Source: Fen-1301 sp963786395
Lineage (GTDB): Bacteria > Bacteroidota > Ignavibacteria > Ignavibacteriales > Ignavibacteriaceae
Direction: 5' to 3'
Length of the DNA stretch: 64,000 nt
Assembly: GCA_963786395.1 (NCBI GenBank)
Contig: CAWAZD010000004.1
Span: 1 to 64,000, forward strand
Positions 47,616 to 56,514 of the stretch are shown here, piece by piece. A program made the position numbers and the translations under genes. The notes beneath the pieces were generated by a model. The model was not told the DNA's origin, made no database searches, and was given only the letters and a program-made list of their open reading frames with translations. Position 1 is the first letter of the stretch; every line of letters starts with the position of its first letter.

Positions 47616-48104
47616 ATGCGCTCAGATTATTTTATCCCCATTTTCTTTTTTGCTATCCTTTTGATTGTTCAAACCACTGTTGTGAATCTTATCTCAATTA
47701 ATGGGATAGTACCTGACCTTATTTTGATTCTCCTGGTATTTTATTCAATCAAAACTAATCAAATGTATGGTATGATTTTGGGGTTCGTTTTTGGTTTTCT
47801 TTTTGACCTGATAACAGGTAGTTTACTGGGTAGTTCTGTAATTTCAAAAACAATAACCGGATTTACAGCTGGATATTTTTCAAATGAGAATAAAAGAGAG
47901 TTCTATTTAAGTTCTTATGCTTTTCCTCTGATTGTTTTACTTTGCGGAATCATAGATTCCTTCGTCTTCTCTTTTTTTTCATCATCCGATCTAAGAACAA
48001 GTTTTGTGTTTTTAATGCTTCAACAAGGAATATATCCCGGTTTATATTCTGCCGCAATTAGTGTTGTTGTTGTGTTCTTTATACCTAAAAGGAGTTTTCA
48101 TTGA
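47616..48104 (+). CDS. mreD: Rod-shape determining protein MreD
   Basis: Integral membrane protein with about five helices (162 residues). It starts immediately after mreC. Family features are IVQTTVVNLISINGIVPDLIL and GMILGFVFGFLFDLITGSLLG. It overlaps mrdA by four bases. Confidence 0.92.
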   Translation: MRSDYFIPIFFFAILLIVQTTVVNLISINGIVPDLILILLVFYSIKTNQMYGMILGFVFGFLFDLITGSLLGSSVISKTITGFTAGYFSNENKREFYLSSYAFPLIVLLCGIIDSFVFSFFSSSDLRTSFVFLMLQQGIYPGLYSAAISVVVVFFIPKRSFH

Positions 48105-49909
48105 TACCGGAAGGTTTTGCTTCTATACCTAGAAAAACTATTATTTATTTTATTATTGTTGCTAGTTTTGGTCTGTTTTCTTTCAGATTAATTCAGATGC
48201 AGATAATTGATCATCAGGCTTTTGATGAAAAATCTGCCAGTAACAGTATTAAGCCCTTGGAACAAGTGCCTCTTAGAGGTGTATTCTATGACAGAAATAT
48301 GGAAGTTATTACTGGTAATTCGCCAGCTTATACATTAAGAATTATTCCAGCCGATTATGATAAAAGTTTAAGCAGAATTCTTGAAACTGTTATTGATGTC
48401 GACTCAGGGTTTATAAGCAAAATTCTATACAATAACCGCTTATATTCCAAATATTTACCAATTAGAATTAAAAGAGGAATTGACTTCAAGGCTGTATCAT
48501 GGCTGGAAGAAAATTCGGAGCATTTGCATGGTGTAGATTTTATTGTTGAAATGCAAAGAGATTATCCTGCAGGAATTGTTGGTTCTCATTTGTTCGGTTA
48601 TGAAAAAGAAATTTCTCCTGATGCACTTGAAAAGGGAAAAGATTATTATTCACCGGGAGATTATGTCGGTCACAGTGGCATTGAAAAAACTTATGAAAAA
48701 GAACTTCGCGGTGAAAAAGGATTTAATTATGTACTGGTTGATGCTAAAAGAAAAGAAACTGGAAAATTTAAAGATGGCAGAATGGATAAACCTTCTCTTA
48801 AAGGTCGAGATCTCGTTTTATCAATCGACGCCGGCGTTCAGCGCGTAGCAGAAGAGGAATTGAAAAAATTCCGTGGGGCTGCTGTTGCTATAGAACCTAA
48901 GACCGGCGAAATTCTTGCTCTTGTTAGTACTCCCGAATTTGATCTTAACCAGTTTTCCTATGTTACTACGAAAGAATACCTCAGTGGTCTCTATACTGAT
49001 CCCGATAAGCCCCTATTTAATAGAGCTACAATGTCAGGTAAACCCGCTGGTTCTACTTTCAAAATAATGGCTGCTCTTGCTGCACTTGATATGGGGGTTA
49101 TAAATGAAAATACAATTATTACATGTAGTGGAGGATTTTATTTCGGTAGATTCTTCAAATGTCATGGCGGACCTCATGGCCCATTGAATGTTATTCATGC
49201 AATTGAAAAATCTTGTAACACCTTCTTTTATAATCTTATTTATAGAATAGGCTTGGATAAGTGGTCAGAATATGCTCATAGGTTAGGATTTGGTCGTAAA
49301 ACTGGTATTGATATTTCAGAAGACGCCCCTGGTCTTGTTCCAAATTCTAAATACTATGAAAAAATATACGGACCGAACTGGCCAAGAAGTATTATGGCAA
49401 GTCTTGGTATTGGCCAGGGGGAAGTCAGTGCAACACCCCTGCAACTTGCTCAATTTGTTTCTTTGGTTGCAAATAATGGTAATTCCTATGTTCCTCATTT
49501 AGTGAAAGGTTACCTAAAAGAAAATACTAAAGAGTTTGTACCCTATAAATTTAATGAAGTAAGAACCGGGATAAGTCAACGTGCATTTGATTTAGTCAAA
49601 CAAGGAATGGTACTTGTAGTGCAGGGAGCTGGAACTGCAACCAGACTTAAAGGAGATCTAAAAATTGCTGGGAAAACCGGAACTGCTCAAAACCCTCACG
49701 GTAAAGATCATGCTTTGTTCATATGTTTTGCACCATACGATGATCCAAAAATCGCTATTGCAGTTGTTGTTGAAAATGTTGGCTTCGGAGCCACTTATGC
49801 CGCGCCTATAGCACAAAAAATGATTGAAGCTTACTTGCTCAAAAATAAAACTAATGAAAATAAAATAAATATCAGTCCTAATAATCAACTTATTGGTGCC
49901 AGACAGTGA
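48101..49909 (+). CDS. mrdA: Penicillin-binding protein 2
   Basis: Elongation-specific transpeptidase. The 602-residue protein has one N-terminal membrane helix, a pedestal domain (MQRDYPAGIVGSHLFGYE) and the transpeptidase domain with SXXK in KPAGSTFKIM, SXN in EKSCNTFFYN and KTG in IAGKTGTAQNPHGK. All three active-site motifs are present and the frame is intact. The start is TTG overlapping mreD; rodA overlaps the stop. Confidence 0.96.
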   Translation: MIPEGFASIPRKTIIYFIIVASFGLFSFRLIQMQIIDHQAFDEKSASNSIKPLEQVPLRGVFYDRNMEVITGNSPAYTLRIIPADYDKSLSRILETVIDVDSGFISKILYNNRLYSKYLPIRIKRGIDFKAVSWLEENSEHLHGVDFIVEMQRDYPAGIVGSHLFGYEKEISPDALEKGKDYYSPGDYVGHSGIEKTYEKELRGEKGFNYVLVDAKRKETGKFKDGRMDKPSLKGRDLVLSIDAGVQRVAEEELKKFRGAAVAIEPKTGEILALVSTPEFDLNQFSYVTTKEYLSGLYTDPDKPLFNRATMSGKPAGSTFKIMAALAALDMGVINENTIITCSGGFYFGRFFKCHGGPHGPLNVIHAIEKSCNTFFYNLIYRIGLDKWSEYAHRLGFGRKTGIDISEDAPGLVPNSKYYEKIYGPNWPRSIMASLGIGQGEVSATPLQLAQFVSLVANNGNSYVPHLVKGYLKENTKEFVPYKFNEVRTGISQRAFDLVKQGMVLVVQGAGTATRLKGDLKIAGKTGTAQNPHGKDHALFICFAPYDDPKIAIAVVVENVGFGATYAAPIAQKMIEAYLLKNKTNENKINISPNNQLIGARQ

Positions 49910-51135
49910 GAATTGATTATAAATTAGAAGATAAATTTGATTTAGGTTTATTCCTTTCTTTCCTGACTCTGTTTTGCATTGGATTAGCCGCTATTTATAG
50001 TGCAACTTACAATAACCATGCGGCATCTGGGAATTTTTATAGGCAAGTATATTGGGGGCTTGGTGGTCTCTTTGTTTTTTTTATTGTCTATTATTTGCCT
50101 ACTTCAACATTCAAAACTATCTCTGTTCCATCATATCTTATTTCATTGTTTTTCCTTATAGCTGTATTAATAATAGGAAGAAGAATATACGGTCAGAAAA
50201 GCTGGTTTGGCTTTGGAAGTTTCGGATTCCAACCCTCTGAATTTGCTAAAATTGGGACCATACTCGGATTAGCTTGGTATTTAAGTAAAAAAAACGTAGA
50301 TATTGAGACATTTAAAGATATTATTATTACGATCGGAATAGGATTGCTGCCTGTAGGTTTAATATTCCTTGAACCGGATATGGGAACATCATTTGTGTTT
50401 CTGGGTCTTATTCTTGTGATGCTATTTTGGAAGGGGATAAGCTTATTTGGTCTTTTTCTTGTGCTATCACCTGCTATTGTTGCTTTATCTTCTTTATTCG
50501 GACCATTATATTTTATCTTTGCATTATTCCTGGTTACAGTCTGTCTTTTTCTGTTCAGAAAAGATCTTTTTTTTAGCGGTGCTATTTTTGCCTTAAACAT
50601 TGGTGCTGGTTATTTCACTGATTTTGTTTACAGAGCTCTTAGTCCACATCAGCAAAAGAGGATTCTGACATTTATTGATCCGAATTCCGATCCTCTCGGA
50701 TCAGGGTATAATGCAATTCAGGCAAAAGTAGCAATTGGCTCAGGCGGGTTCTTTGGAAAAGGATTCCTTGCCGGTAATCAAACCCAACTCCAGTATATTC
50801 CTGAACAATGGACTGATTTTATATATTGTGTGGTTGGTGAAGAATTCGGGTTTATTGGAAGTATCATTGTTCTTATACTATTTTTGTATATGTTCTTACG
50901 GATTATTAAAATTGCTTCTTCTACCAAAGATCAGTTTATCAGTTTAACTCTCATAGGAATACTCGCAGTTTATTTTATACATTTAGCCATAAATATTGGA
51001 ATGGTAATTGGACTTATTCCTGTTATCGGTATTCCGCTTCCATTTGTCAGTTATGGTGGTAGTTCACTGCTTGTTAATATTTTTATGCTTGGTATTGTCG
51101 CAAACATCTATAGGACTAGAAAAAATTATACTTAA
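49906..51135 (+). CDS. rodA: RodA peptidoglycan glycosyltransferase
   Basis: SEDS-family polymerase that works with PBP2. The 409-residue protein has about ten membrane helices, with LIGRRIYGQKSWFGFGSFGF, QPSEFAKIGTILGLAWYLSK, FLEPDMGTSFVFLGLI (catalytic aspartate region) and VIGIPLPFVSYGGSSLLVN, all typical. The start is GTG overlapping mrdA. It is the last gene of the rod operon. Confidence 0.96.
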   Translation: MRIDYKLEDKFDLGLFLSFLTLFCIGLAAIYSATYNNHAASGNFYRQVYWGLGGLFVFFIVYYLPTSTFKTISVPSYLISLFFLIAVLIIGRRIYGQKSWFGFGSFGFQPSEFAKIGTILGLAWYLSKKNVDIETFKDIIITIGIGLLPVGLIFLEPDMGTSFVFLGLILVMLFWKGISLFGLFLVLSPAIVALSSLFGPLYFIFALFLVTVCLFLFRKDLFFSGAIFALNIGAGYFTDFVYRALSPHQQKRILTFIDPNSDPLGSGYNAIQAKVAIGSGGFFGKGFLAGNQTQLQYIPEQWTDFIYCVVGEEFGFIGSIIVLILFLYMFLRIIKIASSTKDQFISLTLIGILAVYFIHLAINIGMVIGLIPVIGIPLPFVSYGGSSLLVNIFMLGIVANIYRTRKNYT

Positions 51136-51199
51136 TTTCTATTACCTGGTATACAATTCTGAGTGAATCTTTGTTGAGTGAAGAGTTTAAAAGGTTAAT

Positions 51200-52006
51200 A
51201 TGAATGCCTCACTAAAATTGAAACAAAAAAATATGGAGGGAAAGTTCATTTGTATCGGTCTTGATACAGATATAAAAAAAATCCCTAAATATTTACTAAA
51301 ATACTCCTCCCCAATAACAGAATTTAATAGATTAATTATTGAAGCTACAGCTGAATTTGCTTCTGCTTATAAATTGAATTATGCATTCTATGAAGTATTA
51401 GGATCTAAAGGATTTGACATTATGAAAGAAACACTTTCATTAATTCCAAAAGATATTCTGACAATTGGAGATGCAAAAAGAGGGGACATAGGAAATACTT
51501 CAGAAATGTATGCAAAAGCTGTATTTGAACATTTCAATTTTGATTCTGTTACTATTAATCCGTATATGGGAAGAGATTCTATAGCTCCATTTTTAGCTTA
51601 TAATGAAAAATTGATTTTCCTTCTGGCCCTCACCTCAAACCCTGGTTCCGAAGATTTTGAGAAACTTGAATTAAAATCAGGTAATTTCCTTTATCAGGAG
51701 GTTCTGGTAAAAATAAATCAATGGAATAAATCTGCTAATTGTGGCGTAGTATTTGGCGCAACAAATAGTAGTGAACTTAGGGACAATGTAAAATTATTTA
51801 ATGAAATGCCTGTGCTCCTTCCTGGGGTCGGTGCACAGGGTGGAGATCTTGAGGAGGTTGTTTCAATATTTCAAACTGTGGGACGAAAAAACTTTCTCAT
51901 TAATGTCAGCAGAGGAATAATTTATAAAGATAATACTGAAAAATTTTCACAGATCGCCAGGGATGAACTTTTATTATTGAATGATAGGATAGGAAAGTTT
52001 ATCTAA
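51200..52006 (+). CDS. pyrF: Orotidine 5'-phosphate decarboxylase, type 2
   Basis: Makes UMP from OMP. The catalytic Asp/Lys network is in TIGDAKRGDIGNTSEMYAKA; PYMGRDSIAPFL and LLPGVGAQGGDLEEVV also fit the long (type 2) form of 268 residues. AAGG precedes the ATG. It may be transcribed from the rod operon (64 bases downstream) or on its own. Confidence 0.95.
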   Translation: MNASLKLKQKNMEGKFICIGLDTDIKKIPKYLLKYSSPITEFNRLIIEATAEFASAYKLNYAFYEVLGSKGFDIMKETLSLIPKDILTIGDAKRGDIGNTSEMYAKAVFEHFNFDSVTINPYMGRDSIAPFLAYNEKLIFLLALTSNPGSEDFEKLELKSGNFLYQEVLVKINQWNKSANCGVVFGATNSSELRDNVKLFNEMPVLLPGVGAQGGDLEEVVSIFQTVGRKNFLINVSRGIIYKDNTEKFSQIARDELLLLNDRIGKFI

Positions 52007-52139
52007 TAATGTTTACTATTTGTTCTTTTATTATTAAGTTTTAATAACGTTTAATTACTCTTAATTATATTAGGATGATAATTGTGCCGTTTTCATTCTG
52101 TTTTCAACCATTTTTAGTTTACAAAGTGCAGGGGGGACT

Positions 52140-53621
52140 ATGCAGCGTTTAAGCAAAATCCACGAGAAATTTCTGGCTGAAATCTGGAAGAAACAAAATT
52201 TTATTAATAGCATTATTACTAAAGATGGGCAGAAAATTGAGATCATTGATCCAGGGCTTGAAAATACTGAATTAGGTGGCCCCGATTTTAAGAATGCACG
52301 AATTAAAATTGGTAACTTAACCTATTTGGGAGATGTTGAGATAGACAGTTATCACTCTGATTGGAAATCCCACGGTCATAACATTAATAAAAAATATAAT
52401 AAAGTAATTCTTCATGCTGTACTTGAAACTGAATCTAATCAAACTTTTGTATATACACAGGAAGGTAGAAAAATACAATCTGTTTGTTTAAGTAAATTTC
52501 TTAACAGCGATCTTCAATCCAACATTCACCAAGCCATTTTATCAGAAAGAGATTCAAGGGCTACTAAGCTACGGTGCGATGAAATTAATCATCTAATCAG
52601 CTCTCAGGAGAAACTTGATATTCTTTATGAACTTGGAGTATCAAGGTTCCGGTTAAAATGTGCCAGGATTCTTGAACGATTAAAAGAAATATCCTACATC
52701 AACCAACTTACTTTAAAGGAACCTCTTATAAAATATTCATTGGATGAAAACTTCTTTAATAAGAAATTCACCGAAGAGGATTTTACAGATAAGGATATTT
52801 GGAATCAGCTTGTCTATGAATCAACTTTTGAGGCATTAGGGTATTCTAAAAACAAGGATATCATGTTTAAACTTGCTAAAATTGCAGATATAAATTATCT
52901 GAAAAAGTATTCTAAAGAACCGGACTTTGAGTTTATGCTGGAAGCTATTCTTTTTAATATAAGCGGTTTAATTCCTGATGTATCAAAACTTTCCGATGAA
53001 GTATCTATTGAATATGCGAGAAGGCTTAAAGAGGTTTGGGCTAACTTGAAATATAAATATGACAATAAAACCTTTCATACCGCTCAATGGCATTTTATGA
53101 AATTAAGACCTCAGAATTTCCCTACTATCCGTTTAGCTGGTGGATGCAAATTTATATATAAACTATTAAACGAGGATTTATTCGCAAAATTATTAAATAT
53201 TGTGAAGAGGACTACTGATTATAAAAAAATAATTTCCGAACTAAGGAATATATTAATTATTAAGTCTACTGGTTATTGGAAAAATCGTTATGTATTCGAT
53301 CAGCCTTCTAAAATACCTCTGAATTATTTTCTGGGTCTCTCAAGAGTAGATGAAATAATAGTAAATGTTATACTGCCTGCTATAGCTGTCTATTTTGAAA
53401 TCTTCGGTAAAAAGGAATATTCTGAAAGGGCTGTTTTAATATATGCTAATTTTTATCAAAATAGTGAAAATAATCTGGTTGATGAAATATCAAATATACT
53501 CAGCCTTAATGATGCCTGGAAGAGAAGTGTTTTGTACCAAGGTATGATTGAATTATTCAGAAATTATTGTTCAAAAGACAGATGCCTTGAATGCTCAATA
53601 GGACAGAAAATATTTAACTAA
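52140..53621 (+). CDS. DUF2851 family protein
   Basis: A 493-residue protein of the DUF2851 family, typical of Bacteroidota and relatives. Conserved blocks are FLAEIWKKQNFINSIITKDG, GGPDFKNARIKIGNLTYLGD and VEIDSYHSDWKSHGHNIN, where D and H residues hint at a nuclease- or metal-like site. A helical region follows, and the end has a cysteine cluster (CSKDRCLECSIGQ). Function is unknown. A GGGGGG run lies before the ATG. It is convergent with the next gene and overlaps its 3' end by four bases. Confidence 0.88.
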   Translation: MQRLSKIHEKFLAEIWKKQNFINSIITKDGQKIEIIDPGLENTELGGPDFKNARIKIGNLTYLGDVEIDSYHSDWKSHGHNINKKYNKVILHAVLETESNQTFVYTQEGRKIQSVCLSKFLNSDLQSNIHQAILSERDSRATKLRCDEINHLISSQEKLDILYELGVSRFRLKCARILERLKEISYINQLTLKEPLIKYSLDENFFNKKFTEEDFTDKDIWNQLVYESTFEALGYSKNKDIMFKLAKIADINYLKKYSKEPDFEFMLEAILFNISGLIPDVSKLSDEVSIEYARRLKEVWANLKYKYDNKTFHTAQWHFMKLRPQNFPTIRLAGGCKFIYKLLNEDLFAKLLNIVKRTTDYKKIISELRNILIIKSTGYWKNRYVFDQPSKIPLNYFLGLSRVDEIIVNVILPAIAVYFEIFGKKEYSERAVLIYANFYQNSENNLVDEISNILSLNDAWKRSVLYQGMIELFRNYCSKDRCLECSIGQKIFN

Positions 53622-54202
53622 TTGCTACTGGTTAGTTTCTTAATATCATCCCTTATTTTAGCAGCCCGCTCATATTCTTCTTTGTCCAGAGCCTCACGTA
53701 ATTTATCCTGTAAAGCGGCTATTTTAGCTTCCTTGGTTGATGGGATCGGATCATCCACTGATGATTCATGGGTACCTTCTTTTTCTGATTCTTCTGATGG
53801 AAGAAAGGCGGCTGTATCCATTACAGTTTCAGCTACATAAATTGGCGCCTGTGACCTTACTGCCAGAGCTATTGCGTCACTAGGACGTGCGTCAATCTCA
53901 TTAGTTAATGCTGATACTTCAATTATTATTTTAGCATAAAATGTGTTTTCCCTTAGTTCATCTATAATAATTTCAATAATTGTTCCACCAAGATTATCTA
54001 TAACATTTTTCATTAGATCATGAGTTAAAGGACGGGGAGGCTTTATCCCTTCAATCTCAAGGGCAATAGCCTGAGCTTCAAAGGCTCCAATTATTATTGG
54101 AAGCCTTCTGTTTCCCGCATTTTCTTTCAGGAGTATTGCGTAAGCTCCTCCGGTAGAAGGGCTTGATGATAATCCTAATATTTCGCATTGAATTTTTTGC
54201 AA
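53618..54202 (-). CDS. Bifunctional nuclease domain protein with UVR motif
   Basis: The N-terminal domain is of the BFN (DUF151) type: LPIIIGAFEAQAIALEIEGI, RPLTHDLMKNVIDNLGGTI and DARPSDAIALAVRSQAPIYV. Family members have been reported as DNase/RNase. The C-terminal 40 residues are a UVR helix pair (KIAALQDKLREALDKEEYER, AAKIRDDIKKL) as in UvrB/UvrC and ClpATPases. The 194-residue protein is intact. It probably forms a unit with etfBA upstream, 14 bases apart. Confidence 0.9.
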   Translation of the reverse strand: MQKIQCEILGLSSSPSTGGAYAILLKENAGNRRLPIIIGAFEAQAIALEIEGIKPPRPLTHDLMKNVIDNLGGTIIEIIIDELRENTFYAKIIIEVSALTNEIDARPSDAIALAVRSQAPIYVAETVMDTAAFLPSEESEKEGTHESSVDDPIPSTKEAKIAALQDKLREALDKEEYERAAKIRDDIKKLTSSN

Positions 54203-54216
54203 TTTAGACTCCCGAT

Positions 54217-55185
54217 CTATTTTATTTTTTTTATCTCTTCTGTAAGTACAGGTAGAATTTCAAATACATCGCCAACTATTCCATAGTCAGCAATATTGAA
54301 AATTGGTGCATCTTTATCTTTGTTTATCGCCACAATATAACGTGATGATGACATTCCGGCAAGATGCTGAATTGCACCGGATATTCCGCAAGCTATATAT
54401 AATTTAGGCGAAACAGTTTTCCCGGTCTGACCTACTTGTTCCCCATGATTTCTCCACCCGGCATCTACAACTGCCCTTGAAGCCCCTACAGCTGCTCCTA
54501 ATACTTCGGCAAGGTCTTCAACCAGTTTGTAATTTTCTGGTGCCTTTAAGCCTCGTCCGCCTGAAACAATAATATCTGCTTCGGTTACGTCCAGTTTACC
54601 TTCAGATTTCTTAATCTCAACTACTTTAGTCTTTAAATTTGGTGATGTTATTTCCTTTATTTCAATTAACGGACTGATTGGATTACTTACCAATTCTGTT
54701 TTGAAAACGTTCGGTCGCAGAGTAAATATTTTAACCGTGCTGGTTATTTTACATTCCAATATTGCTTTACCCGCATAAATCGGACGGGTTGCTATGATTT
54801 CATTATTTACCTTTTTCAGATTAATGCAATCCATCATACATCCGGCACTTAATCTTACTGCTACTCTTGGTGCAAGATCTTTTCCCATAGCTGTATTACT
54901 GAATAACATATAATCAGCTGAAATTTCTTTTGCGTAATCTGCAATCAGATCCGTATATGCTGATGGGCTATATTTATCAAGTTCACTGTTTTTGTAAAGT
55001 ACAATTTTGGATATCCCGTATTTTGTAATTTCATCCAAATTGTCAATGCTGCTTCCAATGCATAAAGCTGCTGCTTCAAGATTAAATTGTTCTGCCAAAC
55101 TCCTGGCTGTTGTTACCGCTTCAAAAGCGCTTCTTTTTAATTTGCCTTCTCTTTGCTCAATTACAGCGATTATTTTATTTGCCAT
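54217..55185 (-). CDS. etfA: Electron transfer flavoprotein alpha subunit
   Basis: Carries FAD and passes electrons from acyl-CoA dehydrogenases to the quinone pool. The 322-residue protein has the C-terminal FAD-binding signature: VSGGRGLKAPENYKLVEDLA, GASRAVVDAGWRNHGEQVGQ, LYIACGISGAIQHLAGM and AINKDKDAPIFNIADYGIVG. It follows etfB by 10 bases. The sequence gives no sign of the bifurcating variety. Confidence 0.96.
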   Translation of the reverse strand: MANKIIAVIEQREGKLKRSAFEAVTTARSLAEQFNLEAAALCIGSSIDNLDEITKYGISKIVLYKNSELDKYSPSAYTDLIADYAKEISADYMLFSNTAMGKDLAPRVAVRLSAGCMMDCINLKKVNNEIIATRPIYAGKAILECKITSTVKIFTLRPNVFKTELVSNPISPLIEIKEITSPNLKTKVVEIKKSEGKLDVTEADIIVSGGRGLKAPENYKLVEDLAEVLGAAVGASRAVVDAGWRNHGEQVGQTGKTVSPKLYIACGISGAIQHLAGMSSSRYIVAINKDKDAPIFNIADYGIVGDVFEILPVLTEEIKKIK

Positions 55186-55195
55186 ATTATATCCC

Positions 55196-55945
55196 TCAAA
55201 TCACTTTTGCTTCTTCTCTTAGCAGCCTGACTAATTCAGGTACCGCGGATGCATCTGTCCCTACAATCCTTCCTGGCTTTTTGGTAGGAGGGAGAGTAAG
55301 ACTAATAATTTCAGTAAGATTGTCGACTGCTTTAGCTGGTTTTTCTGTTATTACTTTTTTCTTTGATGCCATTATCCCCTTCAATGAGGCATAACGTGGC
55401 TCATTTAACCCTTTCTGAGTAGTTATCACTGCAGGTAATTCAGTTACAACAATTTCACGGCCACCCTCAATTTCCCTTTCAGCAGTTATACGGTTATTTT
55501 CCAGTGCAAATCCTACCACTACTGAAATACATGAAAATCCAAGTATTTCTGCAGTTATTTGCCCTGTGATTGAATTATCATAATCCACCGATTGCTTACC
55601 AAAAAATACTAATTCACAGTTCTGAGCTTTAATTTCATCTGCAAGCGAATTAGCGACTGAGAAAGAATCAAAATATCCCTCCTTTTTCAATAAAATTCCC
55701 TCATCAACTCCCATCGCAAGTGCTTTACGGATGGATTCCTTATTAGCGTCTCCTCCTAAGCTAATTACAACTACTTCTCCCCCAATTTTATCCTTTGTTT
55801 TAAGGGCTTCTTCAACAGCAAATTCATCGTAAGGGTTAATAATATAAGTTACACCGGAGGGATCTATTGATTTCCCATCTGGTCCGATTTTTACCCTCGT
55901 GGCAGTATCGGGAACATGACTTATACATACTGCTATTTTCATCAA
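55196..55945 (-). CDS. etfB: Electron transfer flavoprotein beta subunit
   Basis: Partner of EtfA. The 249-residue protein has IAVCISHVPDTATRVKIGPD, INPYDEFAVEEALKTKDK and GKQSVDYDNSITGQITAEIL, with the family signature VVTELPAVITTQKGLNEPRY in the second half. GGAGG lies 6 bases before the ATG. It is the first gene of etfBA. Confidence 0.96.
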   Translation of the reverse strand: MMKIAVCISHVPDTATRVKIGPDGKSIDPSGVTYIINPYDEFAVEEALKTKDKIGGEVVVISLGGDANKESIRKALAMGVDEGILLKKEGYFDSFSVANSLADEIKAQNCELVFFGKQSVDYDNSITGQITAEILGFSCISVVVGFALENNRITAEREIEGGREIVVTELPAVITTQKGLNEPRYASLKGIMASKKKVITEKPAKAVDNLTEIISLTLPPTKKPGRIVGTDASAVPELVRLLREEAKVI

Positions 55946-56057
55946 ACCTCCGATTCTCTTATTTTTGAAAGAAAAAATATAAACATAGCATAGTATAAAA
56001 ACAAACTAACTTGATTTTTGTCTTTATAATTATTTTATAAATTACTAAATTCTAAAT

Positions 56058-56345
56058 ATGAATATAGAAAAATCATATCCTGTTCCCGATGTTATTGAAG
56101 ATACTATTACTGAAATTGGTCTTCAGTCCAGGGTAGTATTATATAATGACGATTGGCATTCATTTGATGAAGTTATATTTCAGCTAATAAAAGCTACAGA
56201 ATGTACTTTCGAACAAGCTAGGGATTTCTCTTTTGAGGTTCATGTTAAGGGGAAAGCTATTGTATTTATTGGAACTATGCATGGCTGTCTTAAAGTTTCC
56301 TCAATTCTTGAGGAAATTGCGTTAAACACTCAGATTATCACTTAA
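56058..56345 (+). CDS. clpS: ClpS adaptor of the Clp protease
   Basis: Delivers N-degron substrates to ClpAP. The 95-residue protein has VVLYNDDWHSFDEVIFQL, which holds the substrate-pocket residues, and KATECTFEQARDFSFEVHVK, then GKAIVFIG. It is transcribed alone, opposite to etfBA. No clpA is in the window. Confidence 0.92.
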   Translation: MNIEKSYPVPDVIEDTITEIGLQSRVVLYNDDWHSFDEVIFQLIKATECTFEQARDFSFEVHVKGKAIVFIGTMHGCLKVSSILEEIALNTQIIT

Positions 56346-56514
56346 TCTTACCAATCTCGTCCATCTTTATCAAATCCTGATTCAAATCTTATTTTTAATA
56401 AAGCTTATAAGATAGTTATTCATCATTTATTGGACCAATTCATTAAATACATTGTATTACCCTCCGTTTATGAGTATATTTCAGGTTCTATTTTATTAAA
56501 ACCTAAGGAAATCT

